From positions 52,398,803-52,462,802 of the forward strand of contig OY997588.1 in assembly GCA_963921825.1 (NCBI GenBank): a stretch of 64,000 nt of DNA. The letters are read 5' to 3'. Made by a program: the position numbers and the translations under genes. Shown here one piece after another: positions 10,975 through 23,500 of this stretch. The DNA is from Erodium maritimum. Taxonomy: Eukaryota > Streptophyta > Magnoliopsida > Geraniales > Geraniaceae. Numbering within the stretch: position 1 is the stretch's first letter; every line of letters starts with the position of its first letter. The notes under the pieces are model-generated. The model was not told the origin of the DNA and searched no databases. It worked only from the letters and a program-made list of their open reading frames with translations.

Positions 10975-11440
10975 ATTCACCAATGGATGGAATCCGTTGG
11001 AATGGTGAAATAGTTAATCAACGAATATTATTAGTTGGTCTGATGGAACAATTCACCAACAGTATTTATACGCCAGTCGTGTCAAATAGTTCAGCAACGT
11101 ATTCTATCCATCGGTCTGGTGGAAAAGTTCATCAACAAAATATATCAGTTGGACTGGTGAAACAGTTAACCAACGAAAATTATCCGTCAAACTAGAGTAA
11201 AAGTTAACCAACAAATAGTTTCCGTTAGATAGGTGACACATTTCACCAACAGATAGTATCCGTCGGACATGTGACACACTTCACCAACGGATAATATCTG
11301 TGGGCGATGTTATGTCTTACTCAACGAATATCTCCGGATGTCCAAAAAATTCTTGGGTTGCGGAACTTTAGCGAAAGATCTTACCTGGCGTTTGTATCCT
11401 TTGGTGAAGTGTTTCACTGACGGATAACAGATCCTAGGCA
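10975..11440. repeat. Subterminal-type tandem array, unit about 40-45 bp
   Basis: Around seven degenerate units follow the scheme TCCGTCGGAC-tGGTGAAAcagTTCACCAACGGATA. Each holds a CCGTYGG word and an inverted CCAACGGA word, plus a GGTGAAA/TTCACC mini-palindrome. Arrays of short direct and inverted CCGTCGG motifs near element ends are a hallmark of CACTA elements, where the transposase binds. An inverted relative continues to about 11430. No terminal CACTA motif was found adjacent to it. Confidence 0.55.
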
Positions 11441-12715
11441 ACATATAGGATCCGTTGTCCACGAGTGTTTTAGTAGTAGTGGTATTAGGTCCGATCAATG
11501 GACTAGGGATGGTGGTGTGTGTGGCCATGTGCGGCGACACATGGTTGGAAATGGTGGAACGTGAACTCCATGCGCGATGGAGGGAGACGGGACTTGTATA
11601 GATCGACCAATTTCGAGGTGTTGACTCTCCACTATTCGAAGGTGAGACAGAAAACTTCTTAGAAATGAGCACCTCGAAACCGTGTGGGTCATTCTCTTAC
11701 TGTATGATGATTGAACTCACTGAGAAAGGTTGTTTGAAGGTACTTTTGGTTGTACCAGTTGAAGGTGACGATGATAATACAATGAAAATGGTTGGAGAAA
11801 CAAGGTAAAAGCTTCAGATTGTCGAAATAAAATGAACCTTGCGAAAAAACTTGACTGAACTATTGGACAACACTATGCAAGCACACTTGGGATCTTATGA
11901 TTCACGAAAACCACTATTGCATACTAACATATCAACTGTACACACCTTCTTAATCAACAAATCTAGATAAACTCTAATACCATGTGGAAAACAATATATT
12001 GCTTTTATTTCTTATATCATACCGTACGTAGTATATATGTGTAATTGATTTTAAGTGTAATCTATTAACTTTGGTGCTAACCTACCAATCAATTTGGACC
12101 GTTGTATAAGTCACTTTTGATAGTTGAGATGAGATCTCATATGAGTGGTAGGTAGTGTAAATATAATGCGATGGCTCCGTTTTTGGTAAATTGAAACAAT
12201 TTAAGGTAGGAATTACCTATTGCTGAACTTTTGGTTAATTATAGTGTGCCACATGTTACCATTTAGAAAAAAAAATTGATTTTCTTGATTAATTCACTAA
12301 TTAATAATTCTCGTTTCATTTGAACTTTGATTGACTTCATTCTTGCGTCAATTTTGTCCCCTAAAGGATGACTATCAAGATCAGTGTAAAATATATTTTG
12401 AGTCACAAATAAAATTGACAATCAAGGATTAAGATAGGTTCCAATATGGTTTGTAAATGATATATACCGAGGTATAGTGAGACAACTTTATAGGTGAAAG
12501 GAATGATGAGAGTCAAAGAGATAACCAAGAGGAAGAGAGTCGTCGCCGTCGACAAGAACAATTATAATATGAGGTGTTTTCTCTTCGCAACCATAGAGTG
12601 TCACGATTGTTTGTGACGCAAGCAAGTCTGTTCCTCTCTTCTAAAGTAGATGAATAAAACACATCGTTTCAGTTGATGCGAGTTAGTTACCGAAGACCGT
12701 TGCCTTGCCACATGT
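11441..12715. other. No recognisable gene
   Basis: The sequence is mixed, with short frames only. I see no domain, tRNA or terminal repeat. It may include decayed CACTA sequence continuing from the left. Confidence 0.45.
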
Positions 12716-14399
12716 TCTATTATAAGAACCGCTCCCGGTCAACGCCAGTCAAATCGGCGGAAAAACAGAAAAATTTAAAATTTTGGGACAGACACCTAAA
12801 TGAACCTAAATTTGACCACGAGGGTCATATCGGACTTAAGTTGACCCCGATATCGACCAAAGTGAGTTCTGGGGGACTCAAGGCAACTTTTTGACAAATT
12901 TGGGAAATGTTGACTTTTTGCCGGAAAAGTCAACCGAGCGCCGTTTTGGTCTGTTCGAGGTCCGTTTTGGATCCAAAAAGCTTATCCGTCGTTACAGCGG
13001 TCTTCGTTGAGCCGTTTCCTTATAGCCCGTGAAATTTCGTAATTTCTTGGAAAATGGTCCCGTTCGGGGCCCGAGACGGCCGAATTTCGCGAATTTGACA
13101 GAAAAATATCTACAAAGATATTTGTTTAAAGGGTGGGACCCACTTTCCACTTGTCACACAAGTGGTGGTGGTAGGTATTTTTGAACAAAACAAAGGGAAG
13201 AGATGAGGGGTAGTTTGTAAATAACAGGGTTGGTGTTAGTTTTTGAACAAAATAAAAGGGAAAGAAGATGAGGTCTCGGCCAAGACAAGAAAGGAGAGCA
13301 GGAGAGAGAAAAAGAAAAGAGAAAAGAAGAGAGAAGGAGGAAAGGAAAAAGGAAAGGGAAAAGTGAGGGTTTTTGGTGATTTCCCGACAATCCGACCGAC
13401 AGATCGTCTCAACGGTTGTAGAATCGAGCTCCCGTCGTCATTCCCTACGCTGAGAACCCATTCTTTTCTCGTTTTGGTACGTTTGAAAATTAGGGTTTGA
13501 GTTTAAACGAGTCAAATATGGTTGAGTTTTGGCTAGAATTGGTTTAAAGATGAATGGTTGAGGTTTGGGGTTCGTTAGGAACGTTTTGGGGCGAAAAGGA
13601 AATTTTCCCATTGTGGCCGTGTGGGGCCCACTTGCCTGGGCCTCGGGTTTTTCGTGTTCGGGTGGTTTTGGACGATCCCCGACTCGATAATTCACACCCG
13701 GAACGAATTATGGGATTAAATTGTGGAAGTTGGAAATTTCGGGTTTAGAAACTTTAAACGCGAATTAAATCGCTCGGAAGTCGGAAATTGATTCTGTCGA
13801 TTGCATTGGAACCCTTGAATTATTCTAAGATCGTAGAAACAAAAACGGAAATTTTCGGAATCCCGGAAGGGTGTTTTCCGATCCCGGGCAGATTCGCCAA
13901 GCCGGGCGAATCGGGCTTTTCCGGGCCCATTATTGACAATAACAAGTAATTGGGAAGTTTGGGAGTGATCGAAATTGTCGGGGTTGCAATTGGGCGTCAA
14001 GTTTATTAAAAATTCAGCTTTGCCTGTAAACTTAAAAAGTGCTTTAATTGTGTTCTTGTTAGATCGTGCCGACGACCGCGCAAAGGGGAAGCTAGGCGAG
14101 TGATCGCGATCACGCCGGAGCTTGGGCGTGGACTTTTGGAAAAGCGTTACGAGGTAGGGAAAAGTAGCCGGATCTCGGCTTTGACTAGGGAAAGTTAACA
14201 GTAGAAATTCATGTGACACCGAGTGGTGTCGTAGGATAAGTAAGTTTATCGAACACTAGAAATGCAGGCGACACTTGGTGTCGTATGATACGTGAACGTA
14301 TCGAACAATACAAATGCATGTGACACTTAGTAGTGTCGTAGGATAAGTGAACTTATCGAACAATGGAAATACTGGTGGCATTTGGTTGTGCCCGGAGGT

Positions 14400-14700
14400 G
14401 GATTGAATTGTTTGTGTTTGTGGGTGGCCATGAGTGCCTGTGGGGAGTTGAACCCGTAGAGTACTGGTTGTGTGTCGTGGGTGGTCAGGTGTGCCTTTGG
14501 GCAGTTGAACCCGTATTTTTACTGTTTGTGTGTCGTGGTGGCCGTGTGTGCCTGTGGGGTGTTGAAACCGTATGTTACTGTTTGTGTGTCGTGGGTGGCC
14601 ATGTGTGCCTGTGGGGTGTTGCACTCGTATGTTATTGTTTGTGTTTGTGGGTGGCCATGAGTGCCCGTGGGGAGTTGAGCCCGTATTTGGTTGACTGATG
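14400..14700. repeat. Tandem array in LTR B, unit about 60 bp
   Basis: Five imperfect units share GTCGTGGGTGGCCATGTGTGC and GTGGGGTGTTG followed by CCGTATGTTACTG. They are homologous to the array at 3843-4440 in LTR A but with different unit sequence and copy number. Confidence 0.75.
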
Positions 14701-14809
14701 TGCTGAGTGGTAGTTAGTCGTGTTGTCGTATTCTTTTCCTTTCCTTTGCGGGGTATTGTGTGCCTTTTGGTTGTGACTGTGATTGTTCTGGTGGTACTGT
14801 TGAGCTATG

Positions 14810-15275
14810 CCCGATGGGTGTGTCGTACTCTCCAATGCGTGGTCGGTAAAGAGCAGAGAGCTGTGGTCCCCGTAGGTGAGTAGCACCTTCCGGCGCGTGA
14901 TTGGTAAAGTACTAAGGTTAGAGCTATGCCCGAGGGGTGTGTCGTACTCTCCAATGCGTGGTCGGTAAAGAGCAGAGGGCTGTGGTCCCCGTAGGTGAGT
15001 AGCACCTTCCGGCGCGTGATTGGTAAAGTGCTTAGTCTCGATTTATGCCCGAGGGGTGTGTCGTACCCTCCGGTGAGCGGTCGGTAAAGAGCAGAGGGTT
15101 GTGGTCCCCGTAGGTGAGTAGCACCTTCTGGCGCGTGATTGGTAAAGTGCCGAGTCTCGATTTATGCCCGAGGGGTGTGTCGTACCCTCCGGTGCGCGGT
15201 CGGTAAAGAGCAGAGGGCTGTGGTCCCCATCAGGTGAGTAGCACCTTTCGGCGCGTGATCGGTAAAGTGCTGAGG
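14810..15275. repeat. Second tandem array in LTR B, unit about 115-120 bp
   Basis: Four units each run from TATGCCCGAGGGGTGTGTCG through GGTCGGTAAAGAGCAGAG and GTCCCCGTAGGTGAGTAGC to GGCGCGTGATTGGTAAAGTG. The array is absent from LTR A. The word TCGGTAAA recurs in the arrays of LTR D at 38510-38790, so the repeat word is old although the arrays differ. Confidence 0.8.
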
Positions 15276-15513
15276 CTTGTGGTTGTGGTTTGCGTGATTT
15301 TGATCACTTCTGTGTTGTGTTCCTTGAGGTCATCATTACTGTGCCGGGTCTACATTACGTGTACAGGTGTTTAGTTTGGTTGGGGAAAGTAACAGTTTTC
15401 GTGTGACAGTCGGGTTAATTGAGTTTGGGGATAGTAGTCCCCGGTGTTTTGTTTGTTGTTGGTGTTTCCGGTATTTCTGCTAGTATGCCGTAGTCAGTCT
15501 GGTATCCGTGGTG

Positions 15514-15552
15514 GTGAGCGAACGCTCACCCCTAACTGCTTTTCCTACAGGT
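15514..15552 (+). promoter_or_regulatory. LTR B stem-loop and splice-acceptor-like motif
   Basis: The stem-loop GTGAGCGAACGCTCAC is identical to that in LTR A and is followed by CTTTTCCTACAGGTACTG. Function is inferred only from conservation. Confidence 0.55.
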
Positions 15553-15811
15553 ACTGGTCGCGAGGCGGACTAGGGGAGCTCTCGAAGCTTGAAGAGCTGG
15601 GAGCGGGAGTCCGGGTTTTTGGGAGTTTAGCGACGTACGCTTTGGTTTTTGTCCGCTTGTTTTGGACTTATTTTCAGTTGTAAAATACTATATTTTGTTT
15701 AACTCAAAGTGGTGATTTTAAGCGGTTTATTAAAATGTTTGAAAATTATTTTATTGTTTCACCGTTCGCGTTCCGGGATCGGTTCTACCGAATTCGGGGC
15801 GTGACATCTAT

Positions 15812-16340
15812 CCTTATTGGTCGACATCTCATTGTTACACGTCAACGTCTTCCTCATGTGGTCCTACAAAACAGAGCACGAATATGTGCTGGCTCTGTAC
15901 CCATTTCGATCCCTAAATTGCAGCTGGGTTACCTTATATATAGACAGCGACGTCTAGGATTTCAAGCATGGAATTATCTATTGTTCATTCAGTAGCTAGT
16001 GTTAGAAAAAGGAGCTAATAGAGATTGTCTCCTATGTAATTGACAGTTTCATTTTCAATACACAAGCTTGTTTTTTCTAATTTGTGAATGTAATTCAAAT
16101 TCAGAACTTATTAGCTACAGGACAGAGAGCTTTTAAAACCAAACACTTGAACAACAATTTTCCAAATACATCTAAACACAACTTATTTCGTATATCGCAT
16201 TTTGTTAAACGTGGTGAAGATGTTAATCATATATTATTAAAGTGAATGGGATAATCTTACATCTGGCACAACAACATAGATATTCGAATTGGATCTCCTA
16301 AAAAACCTCATCTTTTTGACCACCTTGCCTGGTTCTCCTA
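15812..16340. other. Intergenic region upstream of eIF4G
   Basis: A TTATATATAGAC motif (about 15932) and a GCTAGTGTTAGAAAAAGGAG segment resemble a decayed copia LTR, but no boundary was found. The promoter of the eIF4G gene should lie in or just right of this stretch. I see no convincing TATA box near 16250-16340. Confidence 0.3.
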
Positions 16341-16469
16341 TTCGAATTGCAACTCTCCCTCATGTCCACTCCTTAGGAACCTCCATTTTCATTTCCATCT
16401 TCATCTTCCTTCACCTCTCTCTATCCCTCCACACTCTCTCACTCTCACAGGTCATTCATTCCAACCCTA

Positions 16470-16529
16470 ATGCACTCACTATCATTCTCAATTCGTCTTA
16501 TCTTCTTCGTTTCAATGCGGGAAGGCTAA
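16470..16529 (+). promoter_or_regulatory. Upstream ORF of 19 codons before eIF4G
   Basis: ATG at 16470 opens 19 codons ending TAA at 16527-16529, 26 nt before the main ATG; a second in-frame ATG lies at 16515. A longer frame (16289-16534) also ends before the main start. Whether they are in the mRNA depends on the transcription start, which I cannot see. A CTCACAG at about 16444-16450 could also be a 5' UTR acceptor. Confidence 0.35.
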
Positions 16530-16555
16530 ATTGAAGGATTTCAGGACTCGGATAT

Positions 16556-17554
16556 ATGTCCTTCAATCAATCTCGGCCCGACAAGACCGACTCCCAGTAT
16601 CGCAAATCAAACCGATCCGCCAGCTTCAACCAGCAGCGGTCATCCTCCGGCAGAGGCGCCGGCGGTGGCCATCCCGCTCCGATCGCTTCTAACCGGGGGT
16701 ATTCTTCTGCTCTCCAATTTGGGAAAATATTTATTTTTAATTGTCGTTTATCTCGTTATTGGACTTGATGGTGTGCATATAGTTTCAACAAGGCCAATAG
16801 TAATGCACATGGAGGGCAATCCAAGGTTGTGAATTCTTCTGACTCCTGCAATACAAGTGCGCAGAATCATCTACAAGGTACACCAATGTAGGAGTTTACT
16901 CTGCGTATTTTGAACAATAGATTGCTGTGATTTATGAGCTGAGATGGTTAGAGCACTACCCGATAAAGGAATTGGAGATATAACCATGATATAGTATTTT
17001 TTCTGCTTTTGTGCAACTAGGAGCGTCTGATGTGCCGGTTACAAGCAGTGCTGCGAAGCAAACTGAGGCAGCACCTGGACAGAGAAGCAACCGAGCTGTT
17101 CCCAAGGCTCCATCTTCTCAGCCTGCCTCCATGACTACTGACACAACAGCCCCTACAACCTCTGCTAAATGTTAGTGTTTAGTATGCTTTACAGTTATGT
17201 TGTGGATATTTTATATAGTATCAGCTTTATAAGACATTTTGATCGCCTAGATAATGTATCACCAGATTAAGTTTCTCTAGACAATGCTTTTAAAACTCTT
17301 GGCATGTTATTTACACCCTTTTTTATGGTGTAGCCTCAGGAGACATTACAAAGGCGTTCCCTCCTTTCCAGTTTGGGTCCATAAGTCCTAATTTCATGAA
17401 TGGGGTGCAGGTATTTTTTTTGAGTTGGACTCTCTTGTTTCTTATTCATTAGTTTTTTTTTTCTGAGAACGGCAGTATCCTTTTCCTGTTTCTGTAGATT
17501 CCAGCTCGAACCAGCTCAGCTCCACCAAACTTGGATGAGCAGAAACATGACCAG
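16556..17554 (+). CDS. eIF4G: eIF4G exons 1-5 (N-terminal region)
   Basis: There are five short exons: 16556-16698 (ends in phase 2, completes with T of exon 2 to give RGFNKAN), 16783-16877, 17021-17170, 17334-17410 and 17498-17554. They encode the start MSFNQSRPDK, the Gly/Ser-rich stretch SSSGRGAGGG, and the conserved plant block KAFPFQFGSISPNFMNGVQ. The last of them ends with SSAPPNLDEQKHDQ. The start ATG lies in the context ATATATGTC and is chosen because MSFNQSR is the known start of plant eIF4G. Confidence 0.9.
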
Positions 17555-20500
17555 GTATGTAGGTTCCTGTGCTTGATGGGCTGTTCAAATTGTGCTCTAG
17601 TAGGAGTCAACATTTCAACCTAGTTACTAGCAAATCTGAAACCCAACCTGTAATTACTACATTTCTTTTTAGGAACTTTTAACTTTACACTGGTTAGTGT
17701 ATGTACCTTTATAACATGGACCTGGAAGAGATTACATCTAGATAGGCAATAAATTACAACCTGACTGACAAATGTTTGAATGGTAACTATTTTTTTTACC
17801 AATCACGTGTGCGATGCGGCATCGTTAAAATAGGAGAGGTTTGCGTTTAGGGCCAACTTTAGTTCAGATATGGATTTGAAACCTCGGGCGGTCATTTAGG
17901 ACTTCTGATCGGCCCAAACGTGCGAGGCGTACCGACAAGAAGTGTGTCAAATTAGAAATAGTTCTATTTAACAATCTCTTTCCGACGGGTTATTAGCAAA
18001 ATGACCTTAAAAAAGATTCCTTTGCAAAATGACCTCCTCAGATTGTTCCTTTGCAAAGTAACATGTACCTCCAATAATAAGCATATAACTTATATGCTTA
18101 TCATTTGGTATATATCCATCATAACCTTACAACCATCATTTTAATGTTAATTAGTAGGGAAAACTACAATTGCCTACCCGTAACTTGGCACGATTATCTG
18201 ATACATACCCTCATGTTTTTTTTAACTAATACATACATTCATGTTTCCATGTTTAACGTTTTTTCCTTTTCGTCCAACTCTGTTTGTCTTTCGTTGTTAA
18301 ATGACAAAAATACCCTCAACTACCCTTCAATATTACACAATCTTACCATTCATTAAGCATTTTAGTTTTGTTTTTTATTTCCATTTTCTAATTCTTTTTC
18401 TAAAACCAATATTAAATCAATTTTATTTTTCAAAAATCAAAATTTAATTTCAAAAATCATTTTTACTTTTAAAAATCATTTTTTATTTATAAAAATCATG
18501 TTTTTATTTTAATTTTCTTTTACTAAAAAAGGAATTAAGTAATTCTTTTAATTTTCAATATACTTTTAATTTTTATTAATTTCAATAATTCTCTGTATTT
18601 TTTCCATTCTCGCATTTTTTCCATTCTTTGTAGTTTTCATATTAACAATTAAGTTCCATATTCATCAAGGAACAATATTTCTCAGAGATTTGCATCCCCA
18701 ACCTAGTTCTGAACAAGAGATTTGCATCATGTTCAAACCTAATTCAAATTCCACATTTCTCAAACCCCATCATGTAAAATGGATGATGAAAAACAATAAA
18801 TTCTAAAAATATTCGGCGAAACCTTCAACCCTTCTCAATCATCATCAACACATATGCAAAATAACTAACAATCTGCAGCAATTCCTTTTCAAAGAAAAAA
18901 CATATGAACAAAATCAGCTCCCAGTTACATTCTTTGGTTGCAAAAACAATCACCCAACACCACGCCTTCATTTTCCAAATCAGGCAGCCAAACCCATTGA
19001 ACACACTGTCAGATGGCTTGATCTGGAACCCACATCGCCGGAATGAGAAGAACGGTAGTGGAGTAGAAGAGATATGGAACCCAACCTGAAATCCCCATTT
19101 TTTCTGCAACCAAGCCTTAAACCCGAACAAAAAAAAACCCAAATCTACTGATAACCGAAAAACGATTCACTTCGAGTTAGGCGATGGAGTCAGGGCCGAA
19201 GGCGAGGCTCGAAGGTTCATCCTAGAATGCCCAGTTCATCCCAGACGCTGACCATCAATGGGCACGAGGAGGTGGTTAGGCTTAGAGGTTCATCGGAATC
19301 GATTTGAATAGAAATAGAAACAGAACTTGTAAATGGATTTGAAGATGAAGAGGCACGAGGACCATCTTGTTGATTTGTGTTTTTAATAGAAATAGAAACA
19401 AAAACAAATTGAATTCTGTTTTCTTAATTAATTGTCTTGTTGATTTTGATCATGAATTTTTAATTATTTTAACAAATATATAAAACAAAATTAACAAAAA
19501 AGATATAAGAAATTTTCTGAAAAATATTACAAATCTATGGAATGTTGAGAAAGAACAAAAAGTAAAAAGTATTAACAAAAAATGAAAAAAGGAATTAATT
19601 TTTTTATGGTATTTTGTAATTATTTGAAAGATAGGGTTGAATTTAGGGTTGTATAACTAAAGGCTTATAGGGTATTTTAAAAATGGTTAACAAAAAATGG
19701 ATGGAAAATTGGACGGAAGGAACTAATCACTAAATGTGGAAACATGGATGTATGTATCAATTAAAAAAACATAAGCGTATGTATCAGATATCGTGTCAAG
19801 TTCCGGGTAGGCAATTGTAGTTTTCCCTAAGTAGTAGCACACTTAATTGTTTTTTCCACCTTCATTATGATTTGAGGATGAACATATATGTATTGGCATA
19901 TTAAGCTTAGCATTTAGGGTTAATTGCTAAAATCTACCTTATGAATTGTCCATGTGCGATAAACCACCTTATGTATTGTCCATGCTTTTAAACTACCCTA
20001 TCTTTTGACCACGGTCGTTTACTGATTTTTTTTTTGGAATATTCCATTAAAATTAGGGATGTTGACAGTACATAAAGGTAGTTTTCGCACGTGGGCAATA
20101 CATAAGGTAAGTAATTTTGTTAAAAAAACTAACAAACAACCGTGGTCAAAAGATATGGTAGTTTAAAAGCATGGACAATAATACATAAGGTAGTTTTTTA
20201 CACGTGGACAAATCATAAGGTAGTTTTTAGCAATTAACCCTAACATTTACTAGATGTGTTGGGTATTGGTGTCATGACATGTTGTTGCATGTCAGTCATG
20301 CTTCCTAGGTGTTTTGTTATCAACACCCTTATAGGGGAGATATCATTAAGTACTAACCTATTGTCTGTGTACCAAGATTCAAGCTCAGGATCTCACATGC
20401 AGAAGTGAGTTCCTTATCCCTTGGCCCAACTTAAGTTGGTATGCTTCCTAGGTGTTAATGTTACCCCTTTGTGTCATGATGGTATTATGATCAGTATCCC

Positions 20501-23500
20501 TCATTTTCAAGGCTGTAAAAGACGCTAGTCACTAGTCGATCTAGGATTAATTGGGGACTAATCGGATTTGTATTTGTCTTATTTTTTTAATATTTTTTAT
20601 CAAATTAATTATTATGTATATATACAATCAAAATATGAATTTCACTATATAAAATAATAATAATAATAATAATAATAACAACAAATATTTAAGACATAAA
20701 AACTTAAATATTTATGACATCAACTCTATGTTCAAAAAATCCCCGCCTAGTCCGATATTTTGAACATTGAACTGCCTTGTCAATTCAAATCACCTGATTC
20801 TATGAATTGGGTCAGGGTTCCGTTCTACAAATCCCCGCCTAGGTCAAATTTTAGAACCCTGCTCATTTTGGGCAATATCGGCCTTTTATGTTTCGTTTTA
20901 CATTCGTTATTAGATAATTAACTATATGGTTTCTTAAGTTTCAGGCCCGGCATGATACCTTTAGAACTGCACCACCTCTGCCGGTTCCTTCCATTCCTAA
21001 GCAACAAGCACCACAGAAGGAAGCAGTTGCTGCTGACCAATCAAATGCTGGAGAGTCTCAATCATTGCCCAATGCCAATAAGGACATTCAAGTCTCTACC
21101 GGACCCCCATCAAGCCAGACTCAGAAACCTAATGTTCATTCCATGACTGGGATTCCTATGCAAATGCCGTTTCACCAACCACAGGTGCAATTTGGTGGCC
21201 CAAACCCTCATATTCAGTCTCAGGGCATGGCCGCGACTTCACTTCAAATGCAAATGGCTATGCCATTACCAATGGGTAATGGTACTCAGCAGCAGGTGTT
21301 TGTTCCAGGTCTCCCATCCCATCAAATGCGGCCTCAAGGAATCATCCATCAGGGACCGGGTTTGGGTTTCGCACCTCAAATGGCCCAGCAGCTGTCCCCT
21401 CAGCTAGGCAACATGGGAATGGGTATGTCCCCGCCATACCCTCAACAGCAAGGAGGAAAATTTGGTGGTCAGCGCAAAACTACTGTTAAGATTACTCATC
21501 CAGAGACACATGAAGAGTTGAGGCTTGACAAACGAACAGACACATATGCAGATGTTGGGCCATCAGGTTCAAGGTCTCATCCAAATGTCCCTCAGTCACA
21601 GCCTATTCCGTCATTTGCTACTTCTCACCCAATCAACTATTATCCCAGCTCGTATAATGGTTCTCTATTCTTTGGCCTTCCAAGTTCTCATCCGCCAACT
21701 AGCACTCAGATTTCACCCCATTCTCAGCCGCCAAGGTTTAGCTATCCAGGTAACCAGGGTCCACATAATGTGTCGTTCATGAATCCACCAAATGTGAATC
21801 CTTTGACTGTTAACAAGACAGGGCCTTTGGTGCATGGTGTACCTGAGCTGCCGAACTTGGAACATGTCCGAGATGTTCAGGTTACAATCACGTCAACTCC
21901 TGTACATGTAACAGTTAAACAAACTGCTATCTCTATTAATGAAAAAGTTGTGGAGTCACTACCATCAAGTAGCTCCATTTCTGTTGAAAAAAGCGAGTTC
22001 CCTATGCAATTAAGGCCTTCCGGAGAGTCTAGCTCCATTCTTTCTCAAAGGGATTCTGAGGCTAGTCCAGAAACCTCCTCGCAACAACCAAATTCTGGTG
22101 GTCAGTCATTGGCATCCAAGGTACAGCCATCTAATAACGAAGGTAGAAGAAGGGAAGCTCTTAGTAGGTCTAACTCTATTAAAGAAAACCAGAGGAAGCA
22201 AGGAAAAAAATCAAATAACCAATCGCCAAATCAGGTTTGTTTATACTTTCATGTCAGGTAAACAAATTTTAAATTTGCTTTGATGGTACATGTTTGCATA
22301 GATTTATGCCTATCTTTACAGGTAGGTGGTCAGTCTACTTCTACATCAAGCTTGGATTCTCAGGCTATAGAACATGGTTTATCTTCAAACAGCGAGGTTT
22401 CTGAATCTTTAGAAGGTAAAACAACTTTCCCTCCATCTGTTTCTTGTGAAGGTGTGTTCCAATTATCTGGTGAATCTCTTAAGGTGCTGGTGCTACCTCT
22501 GCTAATGCTTGTGACATAAAAGTTGGCATCGGAGAGTGATTCATCAGTGTCTATCTTAAAGTTTCTCCTGACAAACGACTGGAACATGATTCTGTAGGGA
22601 CAGAAGAACCGGGAAATGTAAGATCGAACAAAGGGCTCCGTGGAGATGCTAAAAGTTGTGAGCCTGAAAGTATTACTGCAGAACCTATTAGGCGTGCAGA
22701 ACAAGAAGTTTTATTTAAGGCAGCAACTTTCAGAAATGAGGTTACGACCTCAGGAACTGCACAGAGGGTGGTTGAAGATGTGAGGCCTCACTGTGATGTT
22801 GGCAAGACAACTCATAATTTGAACTCCTCAGCTTTAGATACTTCAGATGAGAAAATTGACGTTTTGCCTACCAGCTCTCACGTAGACAAAGTTGCAAGTA
22901 GAAGTGAACCATCTTCTGCAAGAGGTACAGTATCAGATCATGAGTCTGGTCCATCCCCAGATAGTTCTGAAGCAACCTTGAAAACTGAAGACGAAGACGT
23001 AGATAGCAGCGGTGAAGGAGTGGTGTCTCATCCAGTATCAGGTTCCAAAGATAAATCAACTGTGGAGCTTCACAGGACAAAAAGTACAACTGCTAGAGGA
23101 AAGAAGAAAAGAAAAGAAATTCTTCAGAAAGCAGATGCTGCAGGAACTACTTCTGATCTGTATATGGCATATAAGGGTCCAGAGGAAAAGAAAGAAACCA
23201 TCGTATCTTCAGAAAGTACTGCTGGTAACAATAATTCAAAGCAGGTAGCTATCGATGCTCTTCAGGACGACAATATTTCTAGTGAAAAAGGCGAGAAGAG
23301 TAAAACTGAGCTAGATGATTGGGAAGATGCAGCAGATATCTCTACCCCAAAGCTGGGTACTTCAGAAACCGGGGGAAAGGTTCATGGAAGGTTGATAAGT
23401 CACGGCAATGAGGGTAACACGGTCAAGAAGTATTCCAGGAATTTCCTTCTTAAATTCTCAGAGCAATGTATTGAACTTCCAGATGGTTTTGAAATTACAT

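Larger units (their letters stand above)
12721..15806 (+). mobile_element. Solo LTR B of the same gypsy family as LTR A
   Basis: A 3086-bp LTR is flanked by a perfect TCTAT duplication (12716-12720 and 15807-15811) and ends CGGGGCGTGACA. Its first bases are TATAAGAACC, so the canonical TG start has mutated to TA. The first 1.7 kb aligns with LTR A almost throughout, including the CAACGCCAGTCAAATC start, the CAATCCGACCGACnGATCG block and the GGTAGGGAAAAGTAGC block. It then differs in tandem-array content (14400-14700 and 14810-15270). The stem-loop at 15514-15529 and TTTTCCTACAGGTACTG follow. There is no internal region or second LTR. Confidence 0.85.

Noticed and set aside
14810..15275. CRISPR-like array of four regular repeats
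   Set aside because: Units are contiguous tandem duplications within a plant LTR, without unique spacers.
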